Below, piece after piece: positions 13,085-24,632 of a DNA stretch of 64,000 nt; the stretch's first letter is position 1, and each line of letters opens with the position of its first letter. The notes beneath the pieces are model-generated. The model searched no databases. It saw only the letters and a list, made by a program, of their open reading frames with translations, and had not been told where the DNA came from. The stretch is from Manihot esculenta (Eukaryota; Streptophyta; Magnoliopsida; Malpighiales; Euphorbiaceae): the NCBI RefSeq assembly GCF_001659605.2, contig NC_035170.2, forward strand, positions 19,294,948 to 19,358,947, in the 5' to 3' direction. The position numbers were made by a program, and so were the translations under genes.

Positions 13085-13610
13085 CTGCAAACCTGGGGGT
13101 TAGGGGAGAGGGGTGAGCTAGATGCCCAGTGAGCAGAATAGTGGAAACAATATATTAAAATTTCATGCTTTCGTGGAATGCAACACATCACAACAAATCA
13201 CATCTCGGATGGTATTGTCACCTATAGTCCTCTACATAGGTCCAACTGTGCCGGGACGTAGAATGGGTCAACCGGTCTTTCCCTTATCATAACATATCAT
13301 ATGGACCAACTGTGCCAGGGACGTAGAATGGGTACAACCTGGACTTTCTCTTACATCGTGCCAGGGACGTAGAATGGGTACAACCTGGACTTCCATACCA
13401 TATCATGCCATAACATCAATCATATCATATGAGGACTAAAGGATCATCCAATAACCAATCCACATCAACATCAACATCATAAATGCAATGCAACATATTC
13501 GTGAATACTAATGCAAACAACCTATTATATCTCATGGCATTCATGATGCATGGGTCATGCTCAAAATTCATATTTCATTTATTTTAAAACTTAAGGTTTA
13601 TTCCACTCAC
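13085..13610 (-). other. Predicted leader intron 2 of D (LTR-encoded)
   Basis: The donor CAGAG|GTGAGT (13610) and the acceptor TTTGCAG|GTAC (13085/13084), preceded by a pyrimidine-rich stretch (CTCACCCCTCTCCCC), bound 526 bp. Together with intron 1 they define a 71-bp internal exon (13611-13681). Counterpart exons measure 77 bp in A (18149-18225), 73 bp in S1 (30249-30321) and 86 bp in E (56838-56923). The minisatellite of the LTR lies inside this intron. Prediction only. Confidence 0.5.
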
Positions 13611-13681
13611 CTCTGGCTAGCTCTGACAAACTCTGTAGCAGCTGGCTCACTGCTGGGGTCCTCGGTTCCTCGGGTCCGAAC

Positions 13682-14333
13682 CTACACAGGTGGACTCCAA
13701 TGAGGGACCAAACATACATAAACATAACTCTAATATACTCCCCAAAAACCCCCTAAAACATCATGAAACAATCACATAGAAACATGCAAGAAATGGCTGA
13801 ACAGGGCACTTTCGGCGGCAGGTTCGGCGGCCGAAAGTCCCTCCAGAGCCGAACGTCAGGCAGGTTCGGCGGCACCTTCGGCGGCCGAAACTCCCAGACA
13901 GAGACGAAACTCATGCATGTTCGGCGGCACCTTCGGCGGCCGAAAGTCCCAGACAGAGACGAAAGTCTCCTTTCGGGGGCAACTTCGGCAGCCGAAAGGC
14001 CTGCCTCACCAGCCATGTTCGGCGGCCGAAAGTGCCTTCGGCTGCCGAACCTGGTTTCTGCCGAAGGGCAGAAACTTGGCTCCCAAATGCATTTTCGCCT
14101 CCAAACTCACCAATCATGCATATACCTCAGTTAAGACATGCATACAAGTTCCTAGGGGCCTCAAAACATCAAATACCCCAACTACAATACTTCAAACACA
14201 CAAAATCAACATACATTGTCCAAAACATCAAGATTAACCCATAACTCCACATATAACCTAACATGCATTTCTACCCATAGATCTAGCATAAAACTTATTG
14301 AAAACACATAAGGAGCTTAAGATCGGCTCTTAC
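13682..14333 (-). other. Predicted leader intron 1 of D (LTR-encoded)
   Basis: On the minus strand AAGAG|GTAAGA (14333) and CCACCTGTGTAG|GTTCGG (13682/13681) are good donor and acceptor sites. Equivalent sites lie in the same order in D 3' LTR (6666/6026), A (18885/18225), S1 (30982/30321), E (57609/56923) and S2 on plus. Intron 1 would be 640-690 bp and contains the palindrome array that varies in length. Prediction only; no transcript was available. Confidence 0.5.
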
Positions 14334-14566
14334 CTCTTGAAGATCGAGAGGGAGACGACCTAAACTTGGAGATCCAAGAAAATGAGCTCCTGAGTTCCCA
14401 AAGCTCCAAAACTTGTTTCAAAAGTTCAAAACCTTCAATGCAAGCTTAAAACTCAAGAAAAATGGTGGGGATTTGGAAGAAGAACACAAGAGTTGCAAAA
14501 GGGAAAGTCGGAAGCTTGCTGTGGCCGGAAATGGGAGAAAGCTCGCCCATTTCGGCTAAGTGCCCC

Positions 14567-14573
14567 TTTTATA
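14567..14573 (-). promoter_or_regulatory. TATA box of the D 5' LTR promoter
   Basis: The minus strand reads CACTATAAAAGGGG. The same box at the same place occurs in the D 3' LTR (6900-6906), A (19131-19137 and 28671-28677), S1 (31217-31223), S2 (26069-26075, plus strand) and E (57846-57852). Transcription should start about 25-35 nt downstream, near 14535-14545, which divides the LTR into a U3 of about 400 bp and an unusually long R-U5. Confidence 0.75.
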
Positions 14574-14808
14574 GTGGCTGGCCAGGCCACGTTCGGGGGC
14601 CGAATGTGCCTCCGCATCCATGCAATGTTCGGCGGCCGAACTTGACTTTCGGCGGCCGAACCTGAACTTCCCTAACTCATGCTTTCGGGGGCCTAACGTG
14701 CCTCCAAAACGCATGCATGTTCGGCGGCCGAACTTGACTTTCGGCGGCCGAACCTGGATTTTCCTCCAATGCTATTTTCATGCAAAAACTCACTTAATTT
14801 CATACTTA

Positions 14809-15507
14809 TAGGTCTACCTCAACTGTTCAAACTCTATCATCTTCAACTCCCTTGAGTTATCAGGGAAAGCCCATCCAGCAAACTCATTCGCAAACTCCTC
14901 CCATGAAAAACTATCTAACCTCGGGTTCACATAATTCTTGAACCAATCTTTGGGCTCCTTACATTTTAATGTGAACCCAGCCATCTGAATGGCTCTGCTG
15001 GTGGTGGAGGAGGTGCAACATCCCCTGGGTTACGGTTTGCTGTACCTGGGTAGAAGGATGGGGGTGGGTACATAGGGTACTGTGGGTATGGTAGGTAGAA
15101 AGGTGGGTATGGCATGTAAGAAGGATAAGGGTTAAAGCTGGAGTAATCCGATGTACCTCCCATCGAATACCTGGGATTCTGTGAAAAGGGTGGGTATTGG
15201 GGTGGTTGGACAAATCCCGAGGCCTGAGTGCCTCCCTGAGACTCTCCCATGCCCTCTTCAGACATGCCCACACCAAGACTGTCACCCTCCTCTGATCCAC
15301 ATCCATATCATCACCCACATCTTCTGACATTCCTCCCTGAACTGTTCCTCTTCTGCTCATGTCAAAAGACCTCCTAGGGTCCCTTGAAACGCTTTCTCTA
15401 CTAGACCTGCATGACATTGCCCTAGGCAATGCGGGAGGACGGGCATGTGTCCCCTCGTCCTGAGGTGGTACTTTAGTTAATCGTGTAGATCGACGAGTTC
15501 CTCGCAT
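14809..15507 (-). pseudogene. Element X gag N-terminal remnant
   Basis: From the MRGTRR start at 15507 the minus strand encodes the basic N-terminus and the proline/tyrosine-rich segment ([11 protein letters not shown]). A deletion near 15000 then joins a PPPPPAEP-like stretch directly to the [13 protein letters not shown] gag core. The join lies within a shared GCAGAGCC, and about 170 bp are missing. The frame shifts there and the fragment ends at 14809 after FEQLR, where D's truncated 5' LTR is attached. It is the other half of the gag broken at 4956. Confidence 0.85.
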
Positions 15508-15756
15508 TCTGTTTCTGAAAAACAACACATAACACATAAAGCATTAGCATCAAATGGTTCATGTGGAAACACATGAACCCGCATCACATACATAGCATAT
15601 CATTAATGCACATGCATAAAATCATGGCATTTCACATCATCATACAAGACAGGACTCCACATCCTATCCTAGTGGACATGATCTTTCCTATTGTGCTTGC
15701 CCTTCTATAACACCTATGAGCCCGACACACTATAGGTCCGACCATATGAACCTAGG

Positions 15757-15768
15757 GCTCTGATACCA
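15757..15768 (-). promoter_or_regulatory. Primer-binding site of X (initiator tRNA-Met type)
   Basis: TGGTATCAGAGC on the minus strand, 3 bases from the start of the X 5' LTR at 15772 (CGTAACGAC, where T has become C). Confidence 0.9.
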
Positions 15769-17251
15769 ATCCGTAACGACCCGAAAACCGGACCGCTACC
15801 GGCGCTAGGATCCAAATCGGCTTAAGGCCGCCGGGACTCGTAGCAAGCCTAACATACCTTCTGTATACCTGTTAAATCCCATACACGATCATACATATAC
15901 ATAAAAATCTTAAACTTTTTCTTTCATTTACCAAGCTTAACCTGTGCATACTCATAATCATAAACATAAACCTCACACTAGATCCCTCATCAAATGCTCC
16001 AATTGGGTAACATATCATACATTAAGCTTGGTTTACAAAAACATCATTAACACATTACATAGATCATGTATATAAAAAAGGGGATTAACCATACATACTA
16101 GGGTCAAGCACAACTCTAAACCTCAACAACATCATTACATTACATGACTGTTCAATACTGTTCAATACAACATTTTCATGTCCACATCTATCTATTACAT
16201 AAAGCATAACTTTACTCTTGATGACCTCCTGGCCTATCCCGTACCTGCAAACCTGGGGATAAGGGAATGGGGTGAGCTACTAGAGCCCAGTGAGCAGAAT
16301 AGTAAAACCTTACATTTAATTACATGCTTTCATGGAATGAATCACTTCACAAACAATTCACATCAAGGACGGACTAGTCACCAATAGCCCTTTACATTCC
16401 AAGATGCCGGGATGTAGAATGGGTCAACCAGACTTTTTCTTTAAACATAACATATCATAACATTCTAAGGTGCTGGAACATAGAATGGGTCAACCGGACT
16501 TTCTCTTACATCATGTCGGGACGTAGAATGGGTCAACCGGACTTTTCTCATACCATATCATATTCATCATATCATACCAAGGGCTAATGGGTCACCCAAC
16601 GTCCATCCACATCAACATCAAAGTATACAATGTAATATATTCGTGAATTCTAATGCAAACACCCTAATATATCTCATGGCATTCGTGATGCATGAACATG
16701 TTCAATATTTAATTTGCTTTGAAACATAGAGATCCATTCTACTCACCTCAGGCTGACTCTGAAGCAGCTAGCTCACTGCTGGGGTCCTCGGTTCCTCGTG
16801 CATGTTCGGCGGCACCTTCGGTGGCCGAAACTCCCTTCCAGAGCCGAAAGTCCACTTTCAGGGGCAGGGTTCGACAGCCAAAAGTTTGCCTCCACAGGCA
16901 GGTTCGACGGCCGAAAGTGCCTTTGGCTGCCGAACCTGAGTTCTTCCAATAGTGGCAGAACTCAGCCCTCATGCACATTTGCCTCCCAACACCTTCCAAC
17001 TCAAATCCAACACTTCCAAAACATGCATACACACATACATAAGATTATAGGGGTCTCAAAGCTAGCCTAAACCCCAATCAAAACACATCAAACATACATA
17101 TACCACATACATTAACCATAAAAGCACATAAGCCTTAACACTAAACAACTAACCTAATTATGCATTTCTACCCCATCATGAAACTTAACCAAAACATGAA
17201 AAGAGGTGAGGATCTACTCTTACCTCTTGAAGATCGAGAGGAGAGGCGATC

Positions 17252-19403
17252 TGTAACAGCCCGGAAACCGAACTGCCACCGGCACTAGGATCCAGATCGA
17301 CTTAAGGTCGCCGGGACCCGTAGTAAGCCTGCTATCCTGTCTGTAGACCTGTGAACTCCCATACATGATCATACATTTGCTGTAAAAACATAAAACTTTT
17401 CTTCTCTCCAAGGCTTAACCTGTGCATGCACTCTCTCTGTGCTCTACTAATCCCTACTAGAGCTCCTCATGGCCCTAGGCGGATCAAACTCATAATGTTA
17501 AGCCTGGTTTTACTCATAAACATACAACAATAAAGAAACATACATAAACTGATCATGTGACTCCACAAAGGGATTACAAGTCTTATAAAGCAAGCACCAT
17601 TCGATACACTATACATAAACACTATCTCTTTACATTTACATGTCCACACTAGCTATTACACCACTCTGTACTCTTCCTGTACCCTGCTGAGTTCTCTCTG
17701 ATCTCTGAACCTGCACAACTGAAGTTAGGGGAGAGGGATGAGCTACGATAGCCCAGTGAGTAGAATAGTCAAATAACAGGTGATAAAACATGCTCTCATG
17801 GAATGCAACACATAATCACATAACCTCGGCCGGACGGATCAAAACTCCCTCTATCTCATCTGGGGTACCTAAGTACCATGTGCCTGGTCCCCGTAGGGCT
17901 GTTCCAGGTCTTTATGCCTGGTCCTCGTAAGGCTGTTCCAGGTCTTTCCTCTGAGGGCTAATGAATCCTCACGAAGTCCGTGCCGTCTCACATAAGCAAT
18001 GTACAAGGAGCAATGCCAAGTACAAGGATATATGCAATGCATCATCTTTGTGTACACTAATGCACTCACCCTAAAGCATATTCATGATGCATGAAGCATG
18101 ATAAAATATCAGTTCTCATATTAAAACATTAAGTTAATTTCCACTCACCTGGTTATCTCTGAACTGACTCTGCAGGTTCTGACACTGGACTCACTGCTGA
18201 CCTCCCTGATTCCTCTGGTCCGTACCTACACAGGTGGACTCAAATGAGGGACTCAACGCACTCAAGAACATCTCTACGAAACTCCCCAAAACCCCTCTAA
18301 ACGATCCTAAAACCAACACATAAAACATGCAAAAGAAAGCTGGACAGGGCACTTTCGGCGGCAGGTTCGACGGCCGAAACCCCTCTCCAGAGACGAAACT
18401 CATGCATGTTCGGCGGCACCTTTGGCGGCCGAAGGTCTCGTCCAGAGACGAAACTCACACACTTTCGGCGGCCGAACTCCCTCTTTCGGCGGCTGAAAGT
18501 CCCTTTCTAAACCGAAAGCCTAGCTTTCGGGGGCAACCTTTGGCAGCCGAACTGCCTCCACAAAGGGTTCGGCGGCCGAACCTTCCTTCGGCGGCCGAAC
18601 CTGGTTTTGCCCGAAGGACAGAACCCTGCTCTGTTTCATGCAAACTTTGCCCAAAAACCTACAAACATGCATAGCAACTACTCCCAACTAGCATATACAC
18701 ATATATATGCACAAAGGGGTCTAAAACTACCCTAAAACCCCAAACAAACATAGCACATAACACTTAAACATGTTGGAACACCACAAATCACCAAAAACCT
18801 CACCTAAACCTAAACATGCAAACTACCCATACAAACTTCATAAAACCTTTCAAAATCAACAAAGAAGCTCAGGATCTTCACTTACCTCTTACAAAACTTG
18901 AGGATGAAGGATCCTAACGTGGAGATATGAAAAAAAAAGCTCTTCCAAAGCTCCAAGCTTCAAAACTTGCTTCTTTTGCTCAAAACCTTCATAAGTCACC
19001 AAAACTCTTAAAACTCTTGAAAGATTTGATGAAAATCATGGAAAACATGAAAGTCAACGTAGGAGAGGCTGGAACTCACCTCTGGCTGCAAGTGGAGGAG
19101 AAATAACCTCCTTCCACCGACCCTTGGCCCTTTTATAGGTGGCTGGCCAGACCACCTTCGGCAGCTGAACGTGAAGCCGCAACCATGCAATGTTCGGCGG
19201 CCGAAAGTAACCTTCGGCGGCCGAACCTTTGCATTTCTCCCTTGTTGCTTTTCTTTCAAAACTCAATGCTTTACACACTTCAAAACATGAAAACAAGTGA
19301 AATACCTTAGAAAACATATGTATTACCCTTCTCGAGGGTTCCGACACCCGAGATTCCACCGGACTACAGGAATTCCGATGCCAGACTCGAGCCGGGTATT
19401 ACA
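17252..19403 (-). repeat. Element A 3' LTR (2152 bp)
   Basis: TG...CA ends with polypurine tract following. A two-unit repeat of about 34 bp around 'gtagggctgttccaggtcttt' lies at 17880-17950. The palindrome cluster is at about 18353-18600, the TATA box at 19131-19137, and the splice-like sites at 18885, 18225, 18148 and 17710. Confidence 0.93.
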
Positions 19404-19421
19404 TTCTCCCCCCCTTAAGAA
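19404..19421 (-). promoter_or_regulatory. Polypurine tract of element A
   Basis: On + ttctcccccccttaag sits directly after the 3' LTR; on the minus strand it is a G-rich primer tract. Confidence 0.9.
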
Positions 19422-19480
19422 CATTCGTCCCCGAATGTCCCTAACACAACATAAACACATAGAAAAGGGGAAAACTAACC

Positions 19481-22400
19481 TTAAAACAGATATGGGTATT
19501 GCTGGAGCATGGACTCCCGAGTCTCCCACGTGCACTCTTCTAGGTTGTGGTGGTTCCACAAAACTTTCACCATTGGTATCTCCTTGTTTCTCAGTTTTCT
19601 GATCTGGGTGTCAAGGATCCGCACTGGCTGCTCTACATAGGTGAGATCACTTAAGATTTCCACCTCAGGTTCACTCAGAACCTTTTCTGGATCTGACACA
19701 AACTTCCTCAACATAGAAAGGAATTCGTTCCATAGAAGCCGGTAACTCTAGCTTATACGATACAGGCCCGATCTTCTGCAAGATCTCAAAGGGACCAATG
19801 TACCGTGGGGCCAGTTTACCCTTCTTTCCAAACCGAACCACTCCCTTCATCGGAGACACCTTAAGCAATACCATATCCCCCTCCTGGAACTCTATCTGCT
19901 TCCTACGGATGTCTGCATAGCTTTTCTGTCTGCTTACCGCTGTTCTGATCCTCTCTCTGATAATAGGCACTAATTTGCTGGTTATCTCAACTAACTCTGG
20001 CCCTGCAAGAGTTTTCTCTCCTACCTCTTCCCAGCAAACAGGTGTTCGGCACTTCCTCCCATACAAAGCTTCATAAGGAGCCATCCCTATGCTAGCATGA
20101 TGGCTGTTATTGTAGGCAAACTCCACCAGAGGTAGATGCTGCCTCCAAGAACCGCCAAAGTCTAACACACACATTCTCAACATATCTTCAATGGTCTGGA
20201 TGGTTCTCTCAGACTGACCGTCTGTCTGTGGATGGAAAGCAGTGCTGAAATCCAACCTTGTGCCCATTTCATTTTGCAGACTCCGCCAAAACCTGGAGGT
20301 GAACTGAGGTCCTCGATCTGATACTATCGACACTGGAACTCCATGCAACCTTACTATTTCGTCTACATACACCTGCGCCAACTTGTCTACAGAGTAGTTA
20401 CTCCTGACTGGAATGAAGTGAGCAGATTTCGTGAGTCTATCCACAATCACCCAGATGGAGTCTAGTCTGTTAGACGTCGCCGGTAAGCCCACTACAAAAT
20501 CCATAGCTATGTTTTCCCATTTCCATTCTGGAATCGGCAGTGGGTTAAGCATTCCAGCCGGCTTCTGGTGCTCTAGCTTCACCCTTTGACATGTCTCGCA
20601 GGCTGACACGAACTGTGCCACTTCTCTCTTCATTGCTGGCCACCAATACACCTTTCTCAGATCTTGATACATCTTGGTGGCTCCCGGGTGAATGCTATAC
20701 CTCGCATTATGAGCTTCCCTCATAATGTCTGCCTTCAAACTGCTATCATCTGGTACACATAACCTCTTACCGTGCCGAAGAATCCCCTCACTATCAAATT
20801 TGAACTCTGCACTGTTGCCCGACTGAACAGTCCTGGCAATCTTCACTAACTCGGGGTCTTCGTGCTGTTTCAGAGCCACTTGCTCTAGAAACACTGGTGT
20901 CACTCTCATCTGTGCAATCAAAGCACCTGTACCAGATAACTGCAACTGTAACCCGTCTTCCACGAGCTTGTAAAAATCCTTCACCACCGGTCTTCTCTCT
21001 ACTGCAATGTGGGATAAACTGCCAAGTGACTTTCGGCTTAAGGCATCAGCTACAACATTAGCCTTACCCGGATGATACTGGATCTTACAATCGTAATCAC
21101 TGAGCAATTCTACCCACCGTCTCTGCCTCAAGTTTAACTCTCTCTGACTTAAGATGTGCTGCAGGCTCTTATGATCCGTATAGATCTCACATTTTACCCC
21201 ATAGAGGTAATGCCTCCACATCTTAAGTGCAAAGATAACAGCTGCCATCTCAAGATCGTGTGTCGGGTAATGCAGCTCGTGCTTCTTCAGCTGTCTAGAA
21301 GCATAAGCTATCACTTTGTCCTTCTGCATCAACACACAACCTAATCCCACTCGGGATGCATCACAGAACACTGTGAAATCTTCATCACTGATCGGCAGAG
21401 CTAACACCGGTGCTGAAGTTAATCGTCTCTTCAACTCTGCAAAACTCTCCTCACAATCCTCTGACCATATAAACTTCTGATTCTTTCTGGTCAGTCTGGT
21501 CATAGGAGCAGCTATCTTCGAGAAGTCCTGAACAAACCTCCGATAGTAGCCTGCCAAACCCAGAAAACTCTTGATCTCTGTCACCGTAGTGGGTGTAGGC
21601 CAGTTGGCTACTGCCTCTACCTTTTTGGGATCTACTGCTATACCGTCCTCTGATATAACATGTCCCAAAAAGGAAATGCTCCTTAGCCAGAACTCGCACT
21701 TGGAGAACTTGGCATACAAGCCATGCTCTCTCAAGGTTTGCAGCACTATCCGAAGATGCTGGGCATGGTCCTCTGCATTCCTGGAGTACACCAAGATATC
21801 ATCAATAAAGACGATCACAAAACGATCCAAGTACTCCCTGAAAACCCTGTTCATGAGATCCATGAATGCTGCAGGGGCGTTAGTCAACCCGAACGGCATC
21901 ACAAGGAACTCATAATGCCCATATCTGGTTCGGAAAGCAGTCTTGGATACATCTCCTTCCCTGATCTTCAACTGGTGGTATCCGGATCTCAGATCTATTT
22001 TAGAAAAACAACCTGCTCCTGCCAGCTGGTCGAATAGATCATCGATCCTGGGTAACGGATACTTGTTTTTGATAGTGACTTTGTTCAACTGTCTGTAGTC
22101 GACACAAAGTCTAAGAGGTCCATCCTTCTTTCTGACAAACAATACTGGAGCACCCCAGGGTGAGGTACTCGGGCAGATGAAACCCTTAGCTACCAAATCC
22201 TGTAACTGCTCTTTCAACTCTCGCAACTCTGCTGGTGCCATCCTGTAGGGAGGAATAGAGATCGGTCTGGCATTGGGCATCAACTCAATCTCGAACTCTA
22301 TTTCCCTATCCGGTGGTAGTCCTGGAAGCTCTTCCGGAAACAAATCTGGGAAGTCGCTAACAACTGGTACTAAGGATGGTTCCCTAACCTGACTGTCTAG

Positions 22401-24413
22401 CTCTCTCACATAAGCTAGGAACCCCTGACACCCCTTCCTTAACATTCTACGAGCCTGGAGGGCTGATATCAAACCCCTAGGTGTCCCTCTCCTGTCTCCT
22501 CTGAAGACATACTCTGACCCATCCTGGTCTCTGACACTGACTACCTTGTCTCTACAGTTCAGGGTAGCATCATACGTAGATAACCAGTCCATCCCTAGAA
22601 TGACATCAAAATCTGTCAACTCTAGAACCACCAGGTCAGCTGGAAGGTATCTACTCTCTATGCACACTGGACTGAACCGACAGACTGACTCTGCCAAAGA
22701 TGGATCACATTTGGGTCCACTGACCCATAGAGGACACTCTAACTCTGACACTATCAGACCCAACCTCTCTGCAGCTCTAGAAGAAATGAAAGAGTGAGAA
22801 GCACCGGGGTCCATTAAAGCATACACCTCTGAACACCCAATGATGAGATTACCTGACACCACCGTGTTCGACGTGTCTGCCTCCTGCTGAGTCAGGGTGA
22901 AAATCCGTGCTGGGGCTGACGGACCTGCACCTCGGGAACCCATCCCTGATGAAGAGGCTACCCCTCTTCCTCTTCCTCTGCCACTGCTTGGTGGAATGGC
23001 TGAAGCTACTGGCTGTACTACACTGCCCGTACTCATCTGCTGGGATGGTGCAACCAAAGTCGCCTGAGGACATTCCCGTGCATAATGTCCCTCCTGCCCA
23101 CATCTATAGCAGGCTGTGGATCCCAACTGACAAGCTCCTCTATGCTGTTTGCCACACCTCTTGCACACTGGAAAATCTGTGCCAGAACTGGAGCCACTAC
23201 TCATTCCCAGACCCGACTTAAGCCTATTCCAGAACTTGCCTCTCTTTCCTCTGAATTTCTCCCATCTCTTCTTGCTTGCACTTACTGTACTCTGTGAGGA
23301 GGAACCTGGTTTAACACCAGAAGACTGTGCCTTGACTACACCTTGACTTATGGCACTGGCCTCCATCTTTCTAGCAGCATCCACAATAGAGTGGAAACTT
23401 TCCTTCTCCGCATGAAGAATCAAAGAGAAATACCTGAGATGAAGCCTTGTGGCATATCTCTTTGCCTTCTTCTGATCTGTATCATATGCCTGACCAACAT
23501 ATGGTAACAATTCCAGGAACTTATCTGTATATTCATCAACGCTCATCACCTCCGTCTGTCTCAACTGCTCAAACTCCACAACCTTGAGTTCCCTGGAACT
23601 GTCAGGAAAAGCCCATCCAGCATATTCGTTGGCGAACTCTTCCCATGTCATACTCTCCAGTCTCGGGTCCACATAGTTCTTAAACCATTCTCTAGCTTTC
23701 TTGCACTTTAACGTGAACCCTGCCATCTCAATGGCTCTACCATCATCTGCTCCCAACTCACTTGTTATCATTCTGACTGCACTGAGATACTCAAAGGGAT
23801 CATCTCCTGTATTGAATTTCGGAGCATCCAACTTTAAGTACTCGGTCATCTTCACCTTACTTCCCCCTGAAGAACTGGGTTGCTGTGCTTCCACAACAGG
23901 GGCTACTGGTTCAGGAGGTGGTGGTGGAGGAACTGGTTCCCTTACTTCAGGTTGTACTGGACTTGGATGAACAGGTGGGGGTGGATACATGTGAGAGGGT
24001 GGATAAAAGGAAGGATAGGGCATATAGGGCATGTAGGGTGGATATGGGGCAAAACTGGAGTAATCCGACGTGCCTCCCATCGGATACTCTGGGCCCTGTG
24101 GAAAGGGTGGATAGCCAAACCCCGAGGCCTGCATGCCTCCCTGGGACTCCCCCATACCTTCTTCTGACCTTCCTACACCCATGCTTGCATCTCTACTCTG
24201 ATCCTCTTCCCTCACACCTCTTTCTTCTACTGACCTTCCCCCTCTGCTTACTCCTCTCCTGCTCTCGTCAGAAGACCTTCTCGGGTCTCGTGACGTTCCT
24301 TCCCTGCTTGACCTGTGAGATCTTGCCCTTGGCAAGGCAGGTGGACGAGCAGCTGTACCCTCACTTACAGGTGGGACTCCAGTCAATCTCGCGGATCGAC
24401 GAGTTCCTCGCAT
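19481..24413 (-). pseudogene. Element A Gag-Pol polyprotein, frameshifted before the chromodomain
   Basis: One frame runs from the conserved MRGTRR methionine (24413) to about 19715. It carries gag, the [14 protein letters not shown] knuckle, protease [10 protein letters not shown] with FIDDILVYS, RNase H ([16 protein letters not shown]), integrase ([20 protein letters not shown]) and the GPFEIL region. Compared with D, 14 nt are missing near 19720. This ends the main frame at 19671 with an unrelated tail and shifts the chromodomain (from MLRKFVSD to the stop at 19481) into another frame. Otherwise all catalytic motifs look intact. An integrase without its targeting domain could still be made from this frame. 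The frameshift could also be an assembly or sequencing error, though 14 nt is large for that. Confidence 0.92.
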
Positions 24414-24617
24414 CTTCACTCGCTGGAAACAACAAACACATAAAACATAAGCAACACATCAAACAAATGCACATGCATAACTCATGGCATTGCACATCAG
24501 CATATAGACAGGACTGACATCCTATCCTAGTGGACATGTTTTCCTATGGTGCTTGACCTGTTAAACCTCTCTATGAGCCCACAACTCTCTCTATAGGTCC
24601 GACCATATGAACCTAGG

Positions 24618-24629
24618 GCTCTGATACCA
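24618..24629 (-). promoter_or_regulatory. Primer-binding site of A (initiator tRNA-Met type)
   Basis: TGGTATCAGAGC on the minus strand, 3 bases from the 5' LTR boundary at 24633. Confidence 0.92.
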
Positions 24630-24632
24630 ATC

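Larger units (their letters stand above)
4957..14808 (-). mobile_element. Element D: nearly complete Tekay-clade Ty3/gypsy retrotransposon
   Basis: D is a full-structure LTR retrotransposon on the minus strand with 3' LTR 4957-7241, polypurine tract, one long Gag-Pol frame, tRNA-Met primer site and 5' LTR 12612-14808. It inserted into the gag of X. The base run gcttc (4952-4956) would be the left target duplication, but the right copy is gone because the outer 120 bp of the 5' LTR and about 225 bp of X gag were deleted together. Between its LTRs I see only a few single-base changes plus 12- and 20-bp unit differences, so D is young. Clade assignment rests on the C-terminal chromodomain and on polyprotein motifs typical of Tekay/Del. 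Confidence 0.93.
12612..14808 (-). repeat. Element D 5' LTR, outer 120 bp deleted
   Basis: It matches the 3' LTR from TGTAACGCC onward but stops at 14808 after 'catactta', 120 bp short of the expected end. It has two extra blocks compared with the 3' LTR: 12 bp near 13929 and 20 bp near 14640, both within palindrome clusters. I count eight exact TTCGGCGGCCGAA copies, four within 13820-14030 and four within 14627-14750. The TATA box survives, so basal promoter function may remain although the far upstream part of U3 is lost. Confidence 0.92.

Noticed and set aside
23885..24517. 210-codon plus-strand frame opposite the A gag
   Set aside because: It is a shadow of the proline-rich gag coding strand and is not kept in D, X or E.
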